Shown here one piece after another: positions 25,253-33,626 of a stretch of 52,227 bases of DNA. The stretch covers positions 407,274 through 459,500 of the forward strand of contig NZ_CH672377.1 in the NCBI RefSeq assembly GCF_000153105.1, in the 5' to 3' direction. Position numbers and translations under genes: made by a program. Position 1 is the first letter of the stretch. Every line of letters starts with the position of its first letter. This DNA is from Blastopirellula marina DSM 3645 (GTDB lineage: Bacteria > Planctomycetota > Planctomycetia > Pirellulales > Pirellulaceae). The notes beneath the pieces were generated by a model. The model saw nothing but the letters and a program-made list of their open reading frames with translations, made no database searches and was not told where the DNA came from.

Positions 25253-26536
25253 CTACTGAAACTCAACGCCGGCCAGTCGCGACAGGTCTTCAAAGTAATT
25301 TGGGTACGTCTTGCCGGTGCAGGCCGGGTTCAAAATCACGACTCCCGGCTGCCGCAGTCCGACCAAGGCCAAGCTCATCGCCATCCGATGGTCGTTGTAG
25401 GTCTCAATTTCGGCGGGCTGCAGCCGGGAAGGAACGATCGTTAGCCCGTCCTCTAACTCTTCGACAACGGCCCCCAGCTTGCGCAGTTCGCACGCTAGAT
25501 CCCCGATTCGATCGGTCTCTTTGTGGCGATTATGAGCGACGCCGGTCACCGTGGTCGGACCATCCGCAAACAACGCGACTGCAGCCAGCGTTTGCACCGT
25601 ATCGCTGATCGCATTCATGTCGACGCAGATGCCGCGCATCCGACTGCCGACCACTTTGATCGAGTTGGGCCCGTATTCGACCTGACAGCCCATCTGCTCT
25701 AGGCATTCGCAAAAAGCGACGTCTCCTTGCAGCGCGTCGCGCGATAACCCTTCGACGGTAACACTGCCGCCGGTGATCGCCGCCGCCGCCCAAAAGTAAC
25801 TCGCGGCCGACGCATCCGGCTCAATCGCGTACTGGCGGCCCACATATTTGCCGTGCGGAATCACCAATTTGGTCAAATCACCAGCGTCGACGTTGACGCC
25901 AAAATCGCGCATGACGGCGGTCGTCATATGCACATACGGCTTCGAGACCAACTCGCCGACCACTTCCAGCGATACTCCCTGGGCGGCGTAGGGCGCCGCC
26001 ATCAGCAGCCCGCTGAGATATTGGCTGCTGATGTCACCGGCGATCTGGGCGACTCCACCGACCAATCCGGACGTTTCCACGACGACCGGCGGACAGCCGT
26101 TCTCCGCTTCGCTGCGGCAAGTGACGCCGAGCGCCGAAAGGGTTTCGAGCAAGTCGCGAATCGGGCGTTCTCGCATCCGCTGGACGCCGTCCAGTCGATA
26201 GCGCCCCTTTCCGGCGGCGACCATCGCCGTGAGAAAACGAATCGTCGTGCCGCTGTTGGCGACAAATAGATCCGCGTCGGACGACGGAATCACCCCGTCG
26301 CAACCGGTGACATCGATCACCTTAGCGCGGCGATCATGCTGCACGTCGATCCCCAGTCGCCGGAGACTGTCGATCATGACATGCGTATCCTCGCTCTCCA
26401 AAGCGCCGGTCAGCGACGATTTTCCCTGGGCCAGCGCGGCGATCACCAAGGCGCGATTCGTCAAACTTTTCGACCCCGGCGGAAGGATCGAACCGAGAAT
26501 CGGCGGCGAAGGGGCAATCTCAATACGACTAGTCAC
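25253..26536 (-). CDS. aroA: 3-phosphoshikimate 1-carboxyvinyltransferase (EPSP synthase)
   Basis: 427 residues, standard length. It carries [19 protein letters not shown] (substrate lysine), the phosphate- and shikimate-binding block [41 protein letters not shown], and the C-terminal [19 protein letters not shown] and [12 protein letters not shown] signatures. It joins shikimate-3-phosphate and phosphoenolpyruvate in aromatic amino acid synthesis. It is a single gene on the minus strand with a hairpin-rich gap upstream. Confidence 0.97.
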   Translation of the reverse strand: MTSRIEIAPSPPILGSILPPGSKSLTNRALVIAALAQGKSSLTGALESEDTHVMIDSLRRLGIDVQHDRRAKVIDVTGCDGVIPSSDADLFVANSGTTIRFLTAMVAAGKGRYRLDGVQRMRERPIRDLLETLSALGVTCRSEAENGCPPVVVETSGLVGGVAQIAGDISSQYLSGLLMAAPYAAQGVSLEVVGELVSKPYVHMTTAVMRDFGVNVDAGDLTKLVIPHGKYVGRQYAIEPDASAASYFWAAAAITGGSVTVEGLSRDALQGDVAFCECLEQMGCQVEYGPNSIKVVGSRMRGICVDMNAISDTVQTLAAVALFADGPTTVTGVAHNRHKETDRIGDLACELRKLGAVVEELEDGLTIVPSRLQPAEIETYNDHRMAMSLALVGLRQPGVVILNPACTGKTYPNYFEDLSRLAGVEFQ

Positions 26537-26655
26537 AGGCTCGTCTCAAAGGGTATGCAGGAAAGTCCGCCGCTATTTTAGCGAAAATCAGCCGCGACAG
26601 CAGCGTGGGAATCAGCCCCATAGCGGTTTTCAGCGAGCCGCCGAAGTCACAGAAA

Positions 26656-26705
26656 ATGGGGGTTAGGCCCCAATTTCGCGGCGAAATTGGGACCTCACCC
26701 CCCAT
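26656..26705. repeat. Long near-perfect inverted repeat between aroA and the porin gene
   Basis: ATGGGGGTTAGG and CCCCAATTTCGC are followed by the complementary GCGAAATTGGG and CCTCACCCCCCAT, giving a stem of over 20 bp with two mismatches and almost no loop. A related half-element lies at ~11812-11836 (GGCAGGTCCCAATTTTGC). It lies 54 bases after the porin stop, so it may also act as that operon's 3' hairpin. Confidence 0.65.
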
Positions 26706-26758
26706 ATTTCGCACTCCCCACTTTCTCTCTCCGTTTTCTCGGTTCGCGACTCTCTTTT

Positions 26759-28483
26759 CTAAAAGAGGATCGTCTGCGAGACCGAAATGCCGTCGCGACG
26801 ATAAATCTGCGTGTCGGAGAAGTTCACGACGCCGAGCACTTCAAAAAACGACCGCTGGCTCGTCTTTCGAAGGTAACGCAGTCCCAATCCCCAGACCGGA
26901 TCGCCGGTCGGCGCCTCGTAGGCGATTTCCGGAATGATCGACTCATCTTCGTGGTGGCGAAAGTACTGCACGCCCAACGCGACGCCGCTATTGGGACCGA
27001 CGGTATTTCCGGATGCGATTTGCACCAACGGATCGACTTCAAACGCCGTGCGCAGGCGGTTGTAGTTACCGCTTCCCGCCGGGTTCCAGCCGTCGCGAGC
27101 ATAAAAGGCGTTGCAGTAATAAACGCAATGATCAATGCCGAGAAATTCGTGATCAAAATAGCGAGTCAGGTTACTCTCGAACACGAACAACTGCCCTGAG
27201 CCGATGCCGGCTTCATCGCCAAACTTGAACATCGCGCGGCCGGCGATCGTCACGGGGCCGTAGAATTTGGTTCGGCTGTAGGCCAAAAACTGCTGGTCGC
27301 GTCCCGGCGCATCCGGCGTGTTGACGGCCAAAGCGCTGAAGACGTGAAATTCCCGATCATAGTCGGCTTGAATGTTAACGCCATACAAACCTGAATCGGG
27401 ATCGGCCGTATTTCGCACGTCGGTCGCCGCGTAAATCCCCTGGACGTTGATATTGCTGACGTTGCCCAGATAGATCGTATTTTTATTGACGACGACGCCT
27501 AACATTTCGTCGTTCATCAACAGACCATTGTGCAGCGCAAAGGGAAATCGCCCGGCGGTGACGACGACGTCGCGGACAGCGAACGGACTGAAAAATCCGC
27601 CGAAGATGCTATCCAACTCTCCTTCAAACCAATAGCGGGTCGGTTCGCCGGTCGAGTTGTCGACGTATCCTTCCGGATCGTTGAAGCGGTAATACGATCC
27701 GCCGGTGTTCCCCTTGCCTATCGGTCGAAACTGGAGATGAAACCGCTCGGTCCCGGTCAGCTGTAAATCGAAATCCGCAATCAACTGATGCGCCAGCGCG
27801 TCTTGCCGCGTCGTCCCTTGCTTGAACGCCAGCGCGGCGAACTCGTAGCTTCCATAGCCGACAAAGCGCGGCTCCCAATTGTTGTATCCGCGCAACCAGG
27901 TCAGATCCCAAACGCGAATCGGATCGTTCCCCAAAAACTCGGCGAACCAGGTGACCGGCATCGGAGCAACTTCATCTTCCGGCAAGCGAAGCAGTTGATA
28001 ATGCTCCCCTTCCCCTTTGCACGGCCATCCCAATCGATCCCCTTCAGGCGAATAGAGATACGATCCGCCGTGATTCCACAGCTCTTCTTCCAACGGAGGC
28101 AAATATTCGTCCGCAGGATCAGGCGTCTCAATCGATTCCGGCAGCGGAATCGATGTGTCGAAGTAGTCTTCGGTGGGCGCCAGCAGTCGTTCGGGCGATC
28201 TCAACGGAGTGGGCGACACCGAAGCGATTCGCACCGGCTGGGTTTCCGCCGAACCGTTCGAGGTAAACCTGGGGGCGGCTTCTTCTTCCACATGTTGCGT
28301 TTGTTGCGACGACGTGGTCAAGCGATCTTCGCGACCACGGACCGGATTGATCGGAACCGCCGTCGTCACCGCCCAGACGGGAAGCCGATCGGGAATCTGA
28401 GCGACGACGATAGACGGGAACGGCGTCAACCCAACTGCGGTCAACGCAGCGGCGACAAATTTGCGGATCGTGGTAATTCTCAC
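26759..28483 (-). CDS. Predicted outer-membrane beta-barrel coupled to a multihaem cytochrome
   Basis: 574 residues from a GTG. The N-terminal signal peptide ends in VVAQ, followed by ~80 polar, proline-rich residues. From ~residue 150 the sequence alternates in beta-barrel fashion (FHLQFRPIGKGNTGGSYYRF, VVVTAGRFPFALHNG, NINVQGIYAATDV, VTIAGRAMFKFG) and ends in SVSQTILF, an aromatic C-terminus suitable for outer-membrane assembly. A CVYYC pair lies at ~455. Its GTG overlaps the TGA of the cytochrome gene by four bases, so the two are translationally coupled. Possible roles are an electron conduit, as in porin-cytochrome complexes, or a plain porin; sequence alone does not decide. Confidence 0.75.
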   Translation of the reverse strand: MRITTIRKFVAAALTAVGLTPFPSIVVAQIPDRLPVWAVTTAVPINPVRGREDRLTTSSQQTQHVEEEAAPRFTSNGSAETQPVRIASVSPTPLRSPERLLAPTEDYFDTSIPLPESIETPDPADEYLPPLEEELWNHGGSYLYSPEGDRLGWPCKGEGEHYQLLRLPEDEVAPMPVTWFAEFLGNDPIRVWDLTWLRGYNNWEPRFVGYGSYEFAALAFKQGTTRQDALAHQLIADFDLQLTGTERFHLQFRPIGKGNTGGSYYRFNDPEGYVDNSTGEPTRYWFEGELDSIFGGFFSPFAVRDVVVTAGRFPFALHNGLLMNDEMLGVVVNKNTIYLGNVSNINVQGIYAATDVRNTADPDSGLYGVNIQADYDREFHVFSALAVNTPDAPGRDQQFLAYSRTKFYGPVTIAGRAMFKFGDEAGIGSGQLFVFESNLTRYFDHEFLGIDHCVYYCNAFYARDGWNPAGSGNYNRLRTAFEVDPLVQIASGNTVGPNSGVALGVQYFRHHEDESIIPEIAYEAPTGDPVWGLGLRYLRKTSQRSFFEVLGVVNFSDTQIYRRDGISVSQTILF

Positions 28484-30453
28484 GGCGCCACCTCAATCAC
28501 GCCGGTCCACGAATCGATCACGACGATCTCCAGCAAGTGCTTCAAGTGCGGAGTGCCGATATGATCCAACAGCGTCGGCGGCAGGTGACGGAAGTTCAAG
28601 CGAACGTCGACTTGGTAGGTTCCCGGACAGTCGGGCGAAAACTTGTACGTTTGTCCGCGCGTCGCCAACGGCGGCAAGCTCCCTTTGGCGATCCGAAACG
28701 TGCCGGGACGACCAAACGACGCGGACAACCCGTTGTTGGGTCTCAGCACATTGACCGGCAAAATGTTTCGATTGACCGACAACACGACCGTGCGATCGGT
28801 CCCCTTGTTCGACAACGCGACAAATTTGTTCTGGAAGTTCAAGAGATCGTGATCGTACGGAATTTCGCCGGTGAGAACCTGATGACTGTGATCGTCGCGC
28901 AGATCCGCGTTGTTGTCTAAGTCGCCCGACGCGAAGACGACGCGACCTTGCGGATCGCGGATGGTGATCGCCACCCAAACCTGGCGTTCGGCCGTAAAGC
29001 CGGTCGGCAAGCTATGTCCGGCCATGATGCTTTCGACATCGACGCGGACGTCGGTCTTACGGCCCACTTTGGCGGTCGCCGGCGAATTGACATGGATCAC
29101 CGCGGCGTTGCGGAGCACTTCGTAGCGCTTTGCATCGGCGATACGCAGCGAGCGTCGATTCTTTTTCCGCAGCGCCACCAAGGTTTCCTTTTGGTACGGC
29201 GTCAGATTGTCCCAGTCGCGATAGTCGGTTTCGTACATCCAATCCAGTTTCTCGGGAAACTCGGTATCCGGCAGCAGCGAGTAGTCAGGGCCGGCGAACG
29301 TGTGATCCGTCAAATTGCGCAGCGGCAATGTGTTTTGCGACACGCCTGGCAAAACGGCCGCATAGCCGAGCGGACGATTGCAATCGGCGACGGAGACGCC
29401 TTGCACGGGGCCCATGTGACACGACTGGCAAGTCTGCCCTTGCTTGGCGGCGGGACTGTTTTGCCATTCGCTGAACGCTTCTTCCAAGCGAACGCCGTCA
29501 GGGCTGGTCACGTCATGACACTCGCCGCAGAACTGCGACGATTTCATATAGGGAAATCCGCTCGCCGGATGCGTACCGGTGTCAGGTCCACTGACCGAAT
29601 CGTCAAACGGCCCGAACATGCACGCGTCCAACACCGCGCCAGGCGTCACCGGAACGCGTCCCGACGCTTTTAAGTGAGTCGTATTGCGGCGATGGCACGT
29701 GACGCAGGTGACCCCTTCGAGCGAAATCCGCGAACGATGCACGTTACGCGTGCTGCCGGTCTCGCCCATCGCGATGCCGATCGGCGTGTGACAACGCGTG
29801 CAAAAGGTGCCGATCGTTCCGCCTGTCCGCTCGATCAACGTCAGCGTGAACGCTTCGAAAATCGGGCTCTGCTGAGCGTAGGCGTGCATCGAGCGCGACC
29901 ACTCGTCATATTGCTTGGGATGACACGTTGCGCACTGCTGGGCGCTCGGGAAATCCATTTCGGTGACCGGCGGCTTGCAATGGATCGGCAGCGTAAACTC
30001 CAGGGCGCCGTTGGTGATCCAGCGTTGGATCGTTTCCAACTGTCCGGCGCTCAACCAGGCCGATTTTTCCGGCGGCATTTCTGGACTGCGGGGCGCCGTC
30101 GAAACGGCCGTTTGATGGACGTTCCAGTTGACGTATTCCCACAACATTGAATCTTGGGGACTGCCGGGAACGATCAACTTGTGCCCAAATTTCTCGGCGT
30201 CGATCATCGCTGCGTAGCTGGAGAGATCGATTCGATCCGATTCGGGGCGATGGCAAGCCGCGCATTTGTTCTGCAGAATCAGATAGACGTCGGGCCAGTC
30301 GCAATCATAGGGATAATTGCCCGGCGTAATGGTATGCGGGACCGCAACGGCTTGCTGCTGGGCCGGCACGATCAATGACCCGATGGCCAGCGCGGCTACC
30401 AAGAACGCAATCAAGCCAAATACGCGGCGACTCCGCACAATACGTTGCAACAT
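28480..30453 (-). CDS. Hexahaem cytochrome c with planctomycete-type N-terminal domain
   Basis: 657 residues from the ATG at 30453, which places a signal anchor (FGLIAFLVAALAIGSLIV) at 12-29; the frame is open 43 codons earlier. Six CxxCH haem sites start at Cys64 (CAACH), 174 (CATCH), 218 (CTRCH), 250 (CVTCH), 309 (CGECH) and 342 (CQSCH). Residues ~55-155 resemble the planctomycete cytochrome c domain (IVPGSPQDSMLWEYV, PEMPPEKSAWLSAGQLETIQRWI). Residues 170-360 look like a cytochrome c554-type multihaem domain. The last 250 residues are haem-free and strand-rich. It is expected in the periplasm or at the outer membrane, moving electrons. It is the first gene of the pair with the beta-barrel. 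Confidence 0.9.
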   Translation of the reverse strand: MLQRIVRSRRVFGLIAFLVAALAIGSLIVPAQQQAVAVPHTITPGNYPYDCDWPDVYLILQNKCAACHRPESDRIDLSSYAAMIDAEKFGHKLIVPGSPQDSMLWEYVNWNVHQTAVSTAPRSPEMPPEKSAWLSAGQLETIQRWITNGALEFTLPIHCKPPVTEMDFPSAQQCATCHPKQYDEWSRSMHAYAQQSPIFEAFTLTLIERTGGTIGTFCTRCHTPIGIAMGETGSTRNVHRSRISLEGVTCVTCHRRNTTHLKASGRVPVTPGAVLDACMFGPFDDSVSGPDTGTHPASGFPYMKSSQFCGECHDVTSPDGVRLEEAFSEWQNSPAAKQGQTCQSCHMGPVQGVSVADCNRPLGYAAVLPGVSQNTLPLRNLTDHTFAGPDYSLLPDTEFPEKLDWMYETDYRDWDNLTPYQKETLVALRKKNRRSLRIADAKRYEVLRNAAVIHVNSPATAKVGRKTDVRVDVESIMAGHSLPTGFTAERQVWVAITIRDPQGRVVFASGDLDNNADLRDDHSHQVLTGEIPYDHDLLNFQNKFVALSNKGTDRTVVLSVNRNILPVNVLRPNNGLSASFGRPGTFRIAKGSLPPLATRGQTYKFSPDCPGTYQVDVRLNFRHLPPTLLDHIGTPHLKHLLEIVVIDSWTGVIEVAP

Positions 30454-30649
30454 CTTGAGAATCCATCCCTTGAAGTTCCATCCATGAACGGCGCACCGGG
30501 GCTTGGCGCACGCATTCAGTAGGAATTTTCGGCCGATTCTCTTTGTAAATTTGCTGCAATAGAAGTTCGCGGCGCGATGCATGCATCACACGCGACTCGC
30601 TCAATCGAAAGAGGTGGTGGAAACCGCAAAACCCGATCGAGAGGGGGAT

Positions 30650-33199
30650 CTATAAAGACTGCTGCAACTGTTCGACCTGTTCCACAAGTCCCTTATTGCG
30701 GGCCTTTTTCGCGGCAACTGCCGCGGTTTCGGCGACGGTGACCGCCTCGTCGCGACGTCCCGCTTTCAGCAAACGAGGTGCTAGCGTCAACGCATACTTG
30801 GCGACCCGCTCTTGTTGCAGCGCGCCCTCGCTAGCCGCTGCTAGCTGATATGACTTGAGGTCCCACTCCAGCGGATCGATCGAGAATCGCTTCGCCCAGT
30901 CGAGGACGATCTCGTTGCACAGCGGCAGTTCGCCCCCCTTGGCCGCTTCAGCCAGCGCGTAGCGGAAAGTCACAAATTGCAGCTGGGCGTCATCGTCGAT
31001 CGACTTACCTTCGCTGAGCAACTTTTTCGCAAGCTCCGTGTGGTCGCTCGCACGCTTCGCATTGGCGAACGCAGTCGCCCACTTCTCTTGAAACTGGGCG
31101 GTAGCCGCGGTCAGCGACGAGTCGCTGGGAACTGCGACCTGCACCAACAAATCGTCGGCCAGATTGTAATTGTCGGTCGCGACCAACGGCAGATCGCCAA
31201 GGTCGGCGCCGGCTTGTTTCGCCTCGTCCCACATGGCCGCCGCACGTTCGACTCCGCCTTTTGGCGCAACCAACAAGTAGGCGCCGCGGATCATTTTGGA
31301 CTGAGCGTCGTCGTCGGCCAGTCCTTCGGTCGCAAAGTGCATCGCCAGGCCAGCCGGCAGATCTGCGAGCGTGTAGCGTCGATTCTCGCCGTTGACGCGA
31401 ATCACCAGATAGTCGGCGCGATTTTCCACAATTCGTGCGACCGTCGGACCAACGGTCAGATCGGTATCAGCAGTTAAACCAGCCAGCTCTTCACTGACGG
31501 CGGCCCAAAAAAGCCCTACCTGGTCGGCTAACTTTTGCAGCCGCGCGACTTTTTGTTGGTGAGCAGGCAACTCGGCCAGCGGCGTCGCTTCGGCCAGAAT
31601 ACGCTGCGCATCATCGGGTCTGCGCTCGACGAGCGCTTGTCTGGCGGCGGTCAGCATTTGGCCTAACTGGATCACAGGCGATGATTCGCCGTTCATCTCT
31701 GCAACCATCGCCGGTGAAGTCGACTCAGGAGTCGCCGCCGGATCTTCGACCGATGTCATGACCGGCGCAGCGCCGCGCCGGCTCGGAGCGTATCGGCTCT
31801 TTTCATCGGCGAGAGCGATGTAGCTCGAAATGTCAGCGCCTTGGGCGGCGGCCGCTTTCCAAACGTCCATCGCATGTCCCTGGTCCGCGATATCGGAGAA
31901 CAGGAGAAACGAACCCTCCACCAACTTCTTTTGGGCGTCATCACCCGCGAGACTGTAAAGCGCCAGCGCCCGCCGCAAGCCTTCCGGCAGATTGGCCAGT
32001 TCGTACGACTTGGATTGGCCTGCAACGCGCAACACGAGATGGGTCGCGGTTTTGGAAGCGACCGTAAAATCGGTCGAACCGACCTGCAATTGTTCGCCCC
32101 CTTGCAGCTTTTCCAGCGAGCTGTCGATCGCCTTTTGAAAGGCGACCAGATTCTTGGCGAGTTGATCGACGCGTTGAAACTCGGCTTCGCCTTGATCGGT
32201 TTTGTTCAGCGATGCGGCGCCGGCGAGAGTCGCTTGGGCCGCCCCAAAATTCTTCGCCGCTAACTGCCGCCAAGCTGTTTCGATCGTCGTCTGAAGTTGT
32301 TTCTTTTCGGTCGCGGTCGGTTGCGGCTTGACCGGAGGTTTCGGCTTGGGCATTTCGCCCATCGCTTCCATCCGCTCGTCGGGATCCCCCAGACCTGGAA
32401 TCGAACCGGCCAATTCTTCCGCCGTGGGGCGTTTGCCGGGCTGTCGCAGCGGCTTCTTTGCTTTCTTGAGTTCGACAACGTCGGTCGACGCATCCATCAC
32501 CGGCGAGACCGGCGCAACCGGATCCGCGTCGGCGACTTCCTGGGCTTGCTGGTTGGATTGCCAAACGACAAAACCGCCGACGGCGCCGCCGACTAACAAG
32601 AGCCCGAGCAGAGCGGAGACCCAAAACATCCCGCCCCCCCCTTTGGCGCGTGATTTAGCGCGTTTGGCGGTCGAAGCGCCACGGCCGCTCACTTGGACCG
32701 GGGCCTCGCTACCGCTAGGCGCCGCTTGGGCAGTGCTGCCGACTCCCCCAGGACCTGCGCCGTAGCCTACCCCCTGAGAGGCCGGGTAACCAGCCGGCGC
32801 CATGGGATTGGTTTGGCTCGGCTGCGCGGTGGGAGCATAACCGGCGTTTCCACCGTAGGGGGCTCCTCCGTACGGAGCGCCGCCATGTTGCGCGCCGCCG
32901 TGCTGGGATCCGCCGTATTGGGCGTAGTACTGCTGTAGTTGCTGGTCGTAGATTCCCTTTTGCGCCGGATTCTGCAAACAGGCGCGTGCCGCTGTGATCT
33001 CTTGCAAGATTTGCTGACGCGAACCTTCCTCGGCGCCCCCATGCTGCGTTTGCACGCGCAGGAAGGCCTGCTCTCCCTGGGCCGAAATCAGCTGCGGATC
33101 GGTCTCGAAAGTCCGCAAGCCAAGCAGCGTGTAATAGTCAGGGCGGCCGTAAACGGAAAGTCCCAGCCAGCGGTAATACGGATTATTAGGATCGGTCAT
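30650..33199 (-). CDS. J-domain-like membrane protein with duplicated periplasmic region
   Basis: 849 residues from the ATG at 33199 (an in-frame TTG lies 9 bases upstream). Residues ~5-95 resemble a degenerate J-domain (PYYRWLGL, YYTLLGL, ITAARACLQNPAQKGIYDQQL) without a clear HPD. Then come a Gly/Tyr/Gln-rich linker with repeated GGAPYGG/QHGGA units, a basic stretch, and one transmembrane helix at ~190-212 (FWVSALLGLLLVGGAVGGFVVW). The large remaining part contains two copies of a ~150-residue unit at ~315-466 and ~523-676 (shared pattern: LVLRV.G....Y.LA.LP.GL, then DDAQ.K...G..LL). The protein appears to be planctomycete-specific; the role is unknown. Confidence 0.8.
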   Translation of the reverse strand: MTDPNNPYYRWLGLSVYGRPDYYTLLGLRTFETDPQLISAQGEQAFLRVQTQHGGAEEGSRQQILQEITAARACLQNPAQKGIYDQQLQQYYAQYGGSQHGGAQHGGAPYGGAPYGGNAGYAPTAQPSQTNPMAPAGYPASQGVGYGAGPGGVGSTAQAAPSGSEAPVQVSGRGASTAKRAKSRAKGGGGMFWVSALLGLLLVGGAVGGFVVWQSNQQAQEVADADPVAPVSPVMDASTDVVELKKAKKPLRQPGKRPTAEELAGSIPGLGDPDERMEAMGEMPKPKPPVKPQPTATEKKQLQTTIETAWRQLAAKNFGAAQATLAGAASLNKTDQGEAEFQRVDQLAKNLVAFQKAIDSSLEKLQGGEQLQVGSTDFTVASKTATHLVLRVAGQSKSYELANLPEGLRRALALYSLAGDDAQKKLVEGSFLLFSDIADQGHAMDVWKAAAAQGADISSYIALADEKSRYAPSRRGAAPVMTSVEDPAATPESTSPAMVAEMNGESSPVIQLGQMLTAARQALVERRPDDAQRILAEATPLAELPAHQQKVARLQKLADQVGLFWAAVSEELAGLTADTDLTVGPTVARIVENRADYLVIRVNGENRRYTLADLPAGLAMHFATEGLADDDAQSKMIRGAYLLVAPKGGVERAAAMWDEAKQAGADLGDLPLVATDNYNLADDLLVQVAVPSDSSLTAATAQFQEKWATAFANAKRASDHTELAKKLLSEGKSIDDDAQLQFVTFRYALAEAAKGGELPLCNEIVLDWAKRFSIDPLEWDLKSYQLAAASEGALQQERVAKYALTLAPRLLKAGRRDEAVTVAETAAVAAKKARNKGLVEQVEQLQQSL

Positions 33200-33626
33200 G
33201 ACGGACAAATCATCGTGAAGGTGGGCGGGAATATGTCAGTGGGGCGGCGTCACGACGGGGAATGCCTCTTCTCCGTAGACGACGATGCGCGGGCAAAAGT
33301 TTTCTCGACCTGGCTCCCCAGACCTTTGGGGGCGGCGGATCTATCCAAACTCTATCATAGTCGGGGGCGCCATTTCCTCGCAAAAGCGGCGTCGTGCGGC
33401 AATACGACTAATTCTTTTTCACCCAAATATCCACTCAGGTTTCGCACAAATTTTTACTTAAATCTGCCATAATCCTCTTTATCGATAAATCGCCCGCGGA
33501 CGAGAGCAGCGCTTCGCCTCCAAAGTTTCCTGAAAACTTTTTTGGGGCGCACGTCGTCAAGGTTGGTGATTAGCAAGAAGCGGTGCACATGGGCAGCCCG
33601 CAAGTGATCAGGCATTAGGTAGAAAT
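33200..33626. other. Intergenic region between divergent large genes
   Basis: About 430 bp without a gene. An AT-rich stretch at ~33440-33490 contains CATAAT (33467-33472), a possible -10 for the alpha-2-macroglobulin gene, but no good -35 is seen. Confidence 0.35.
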
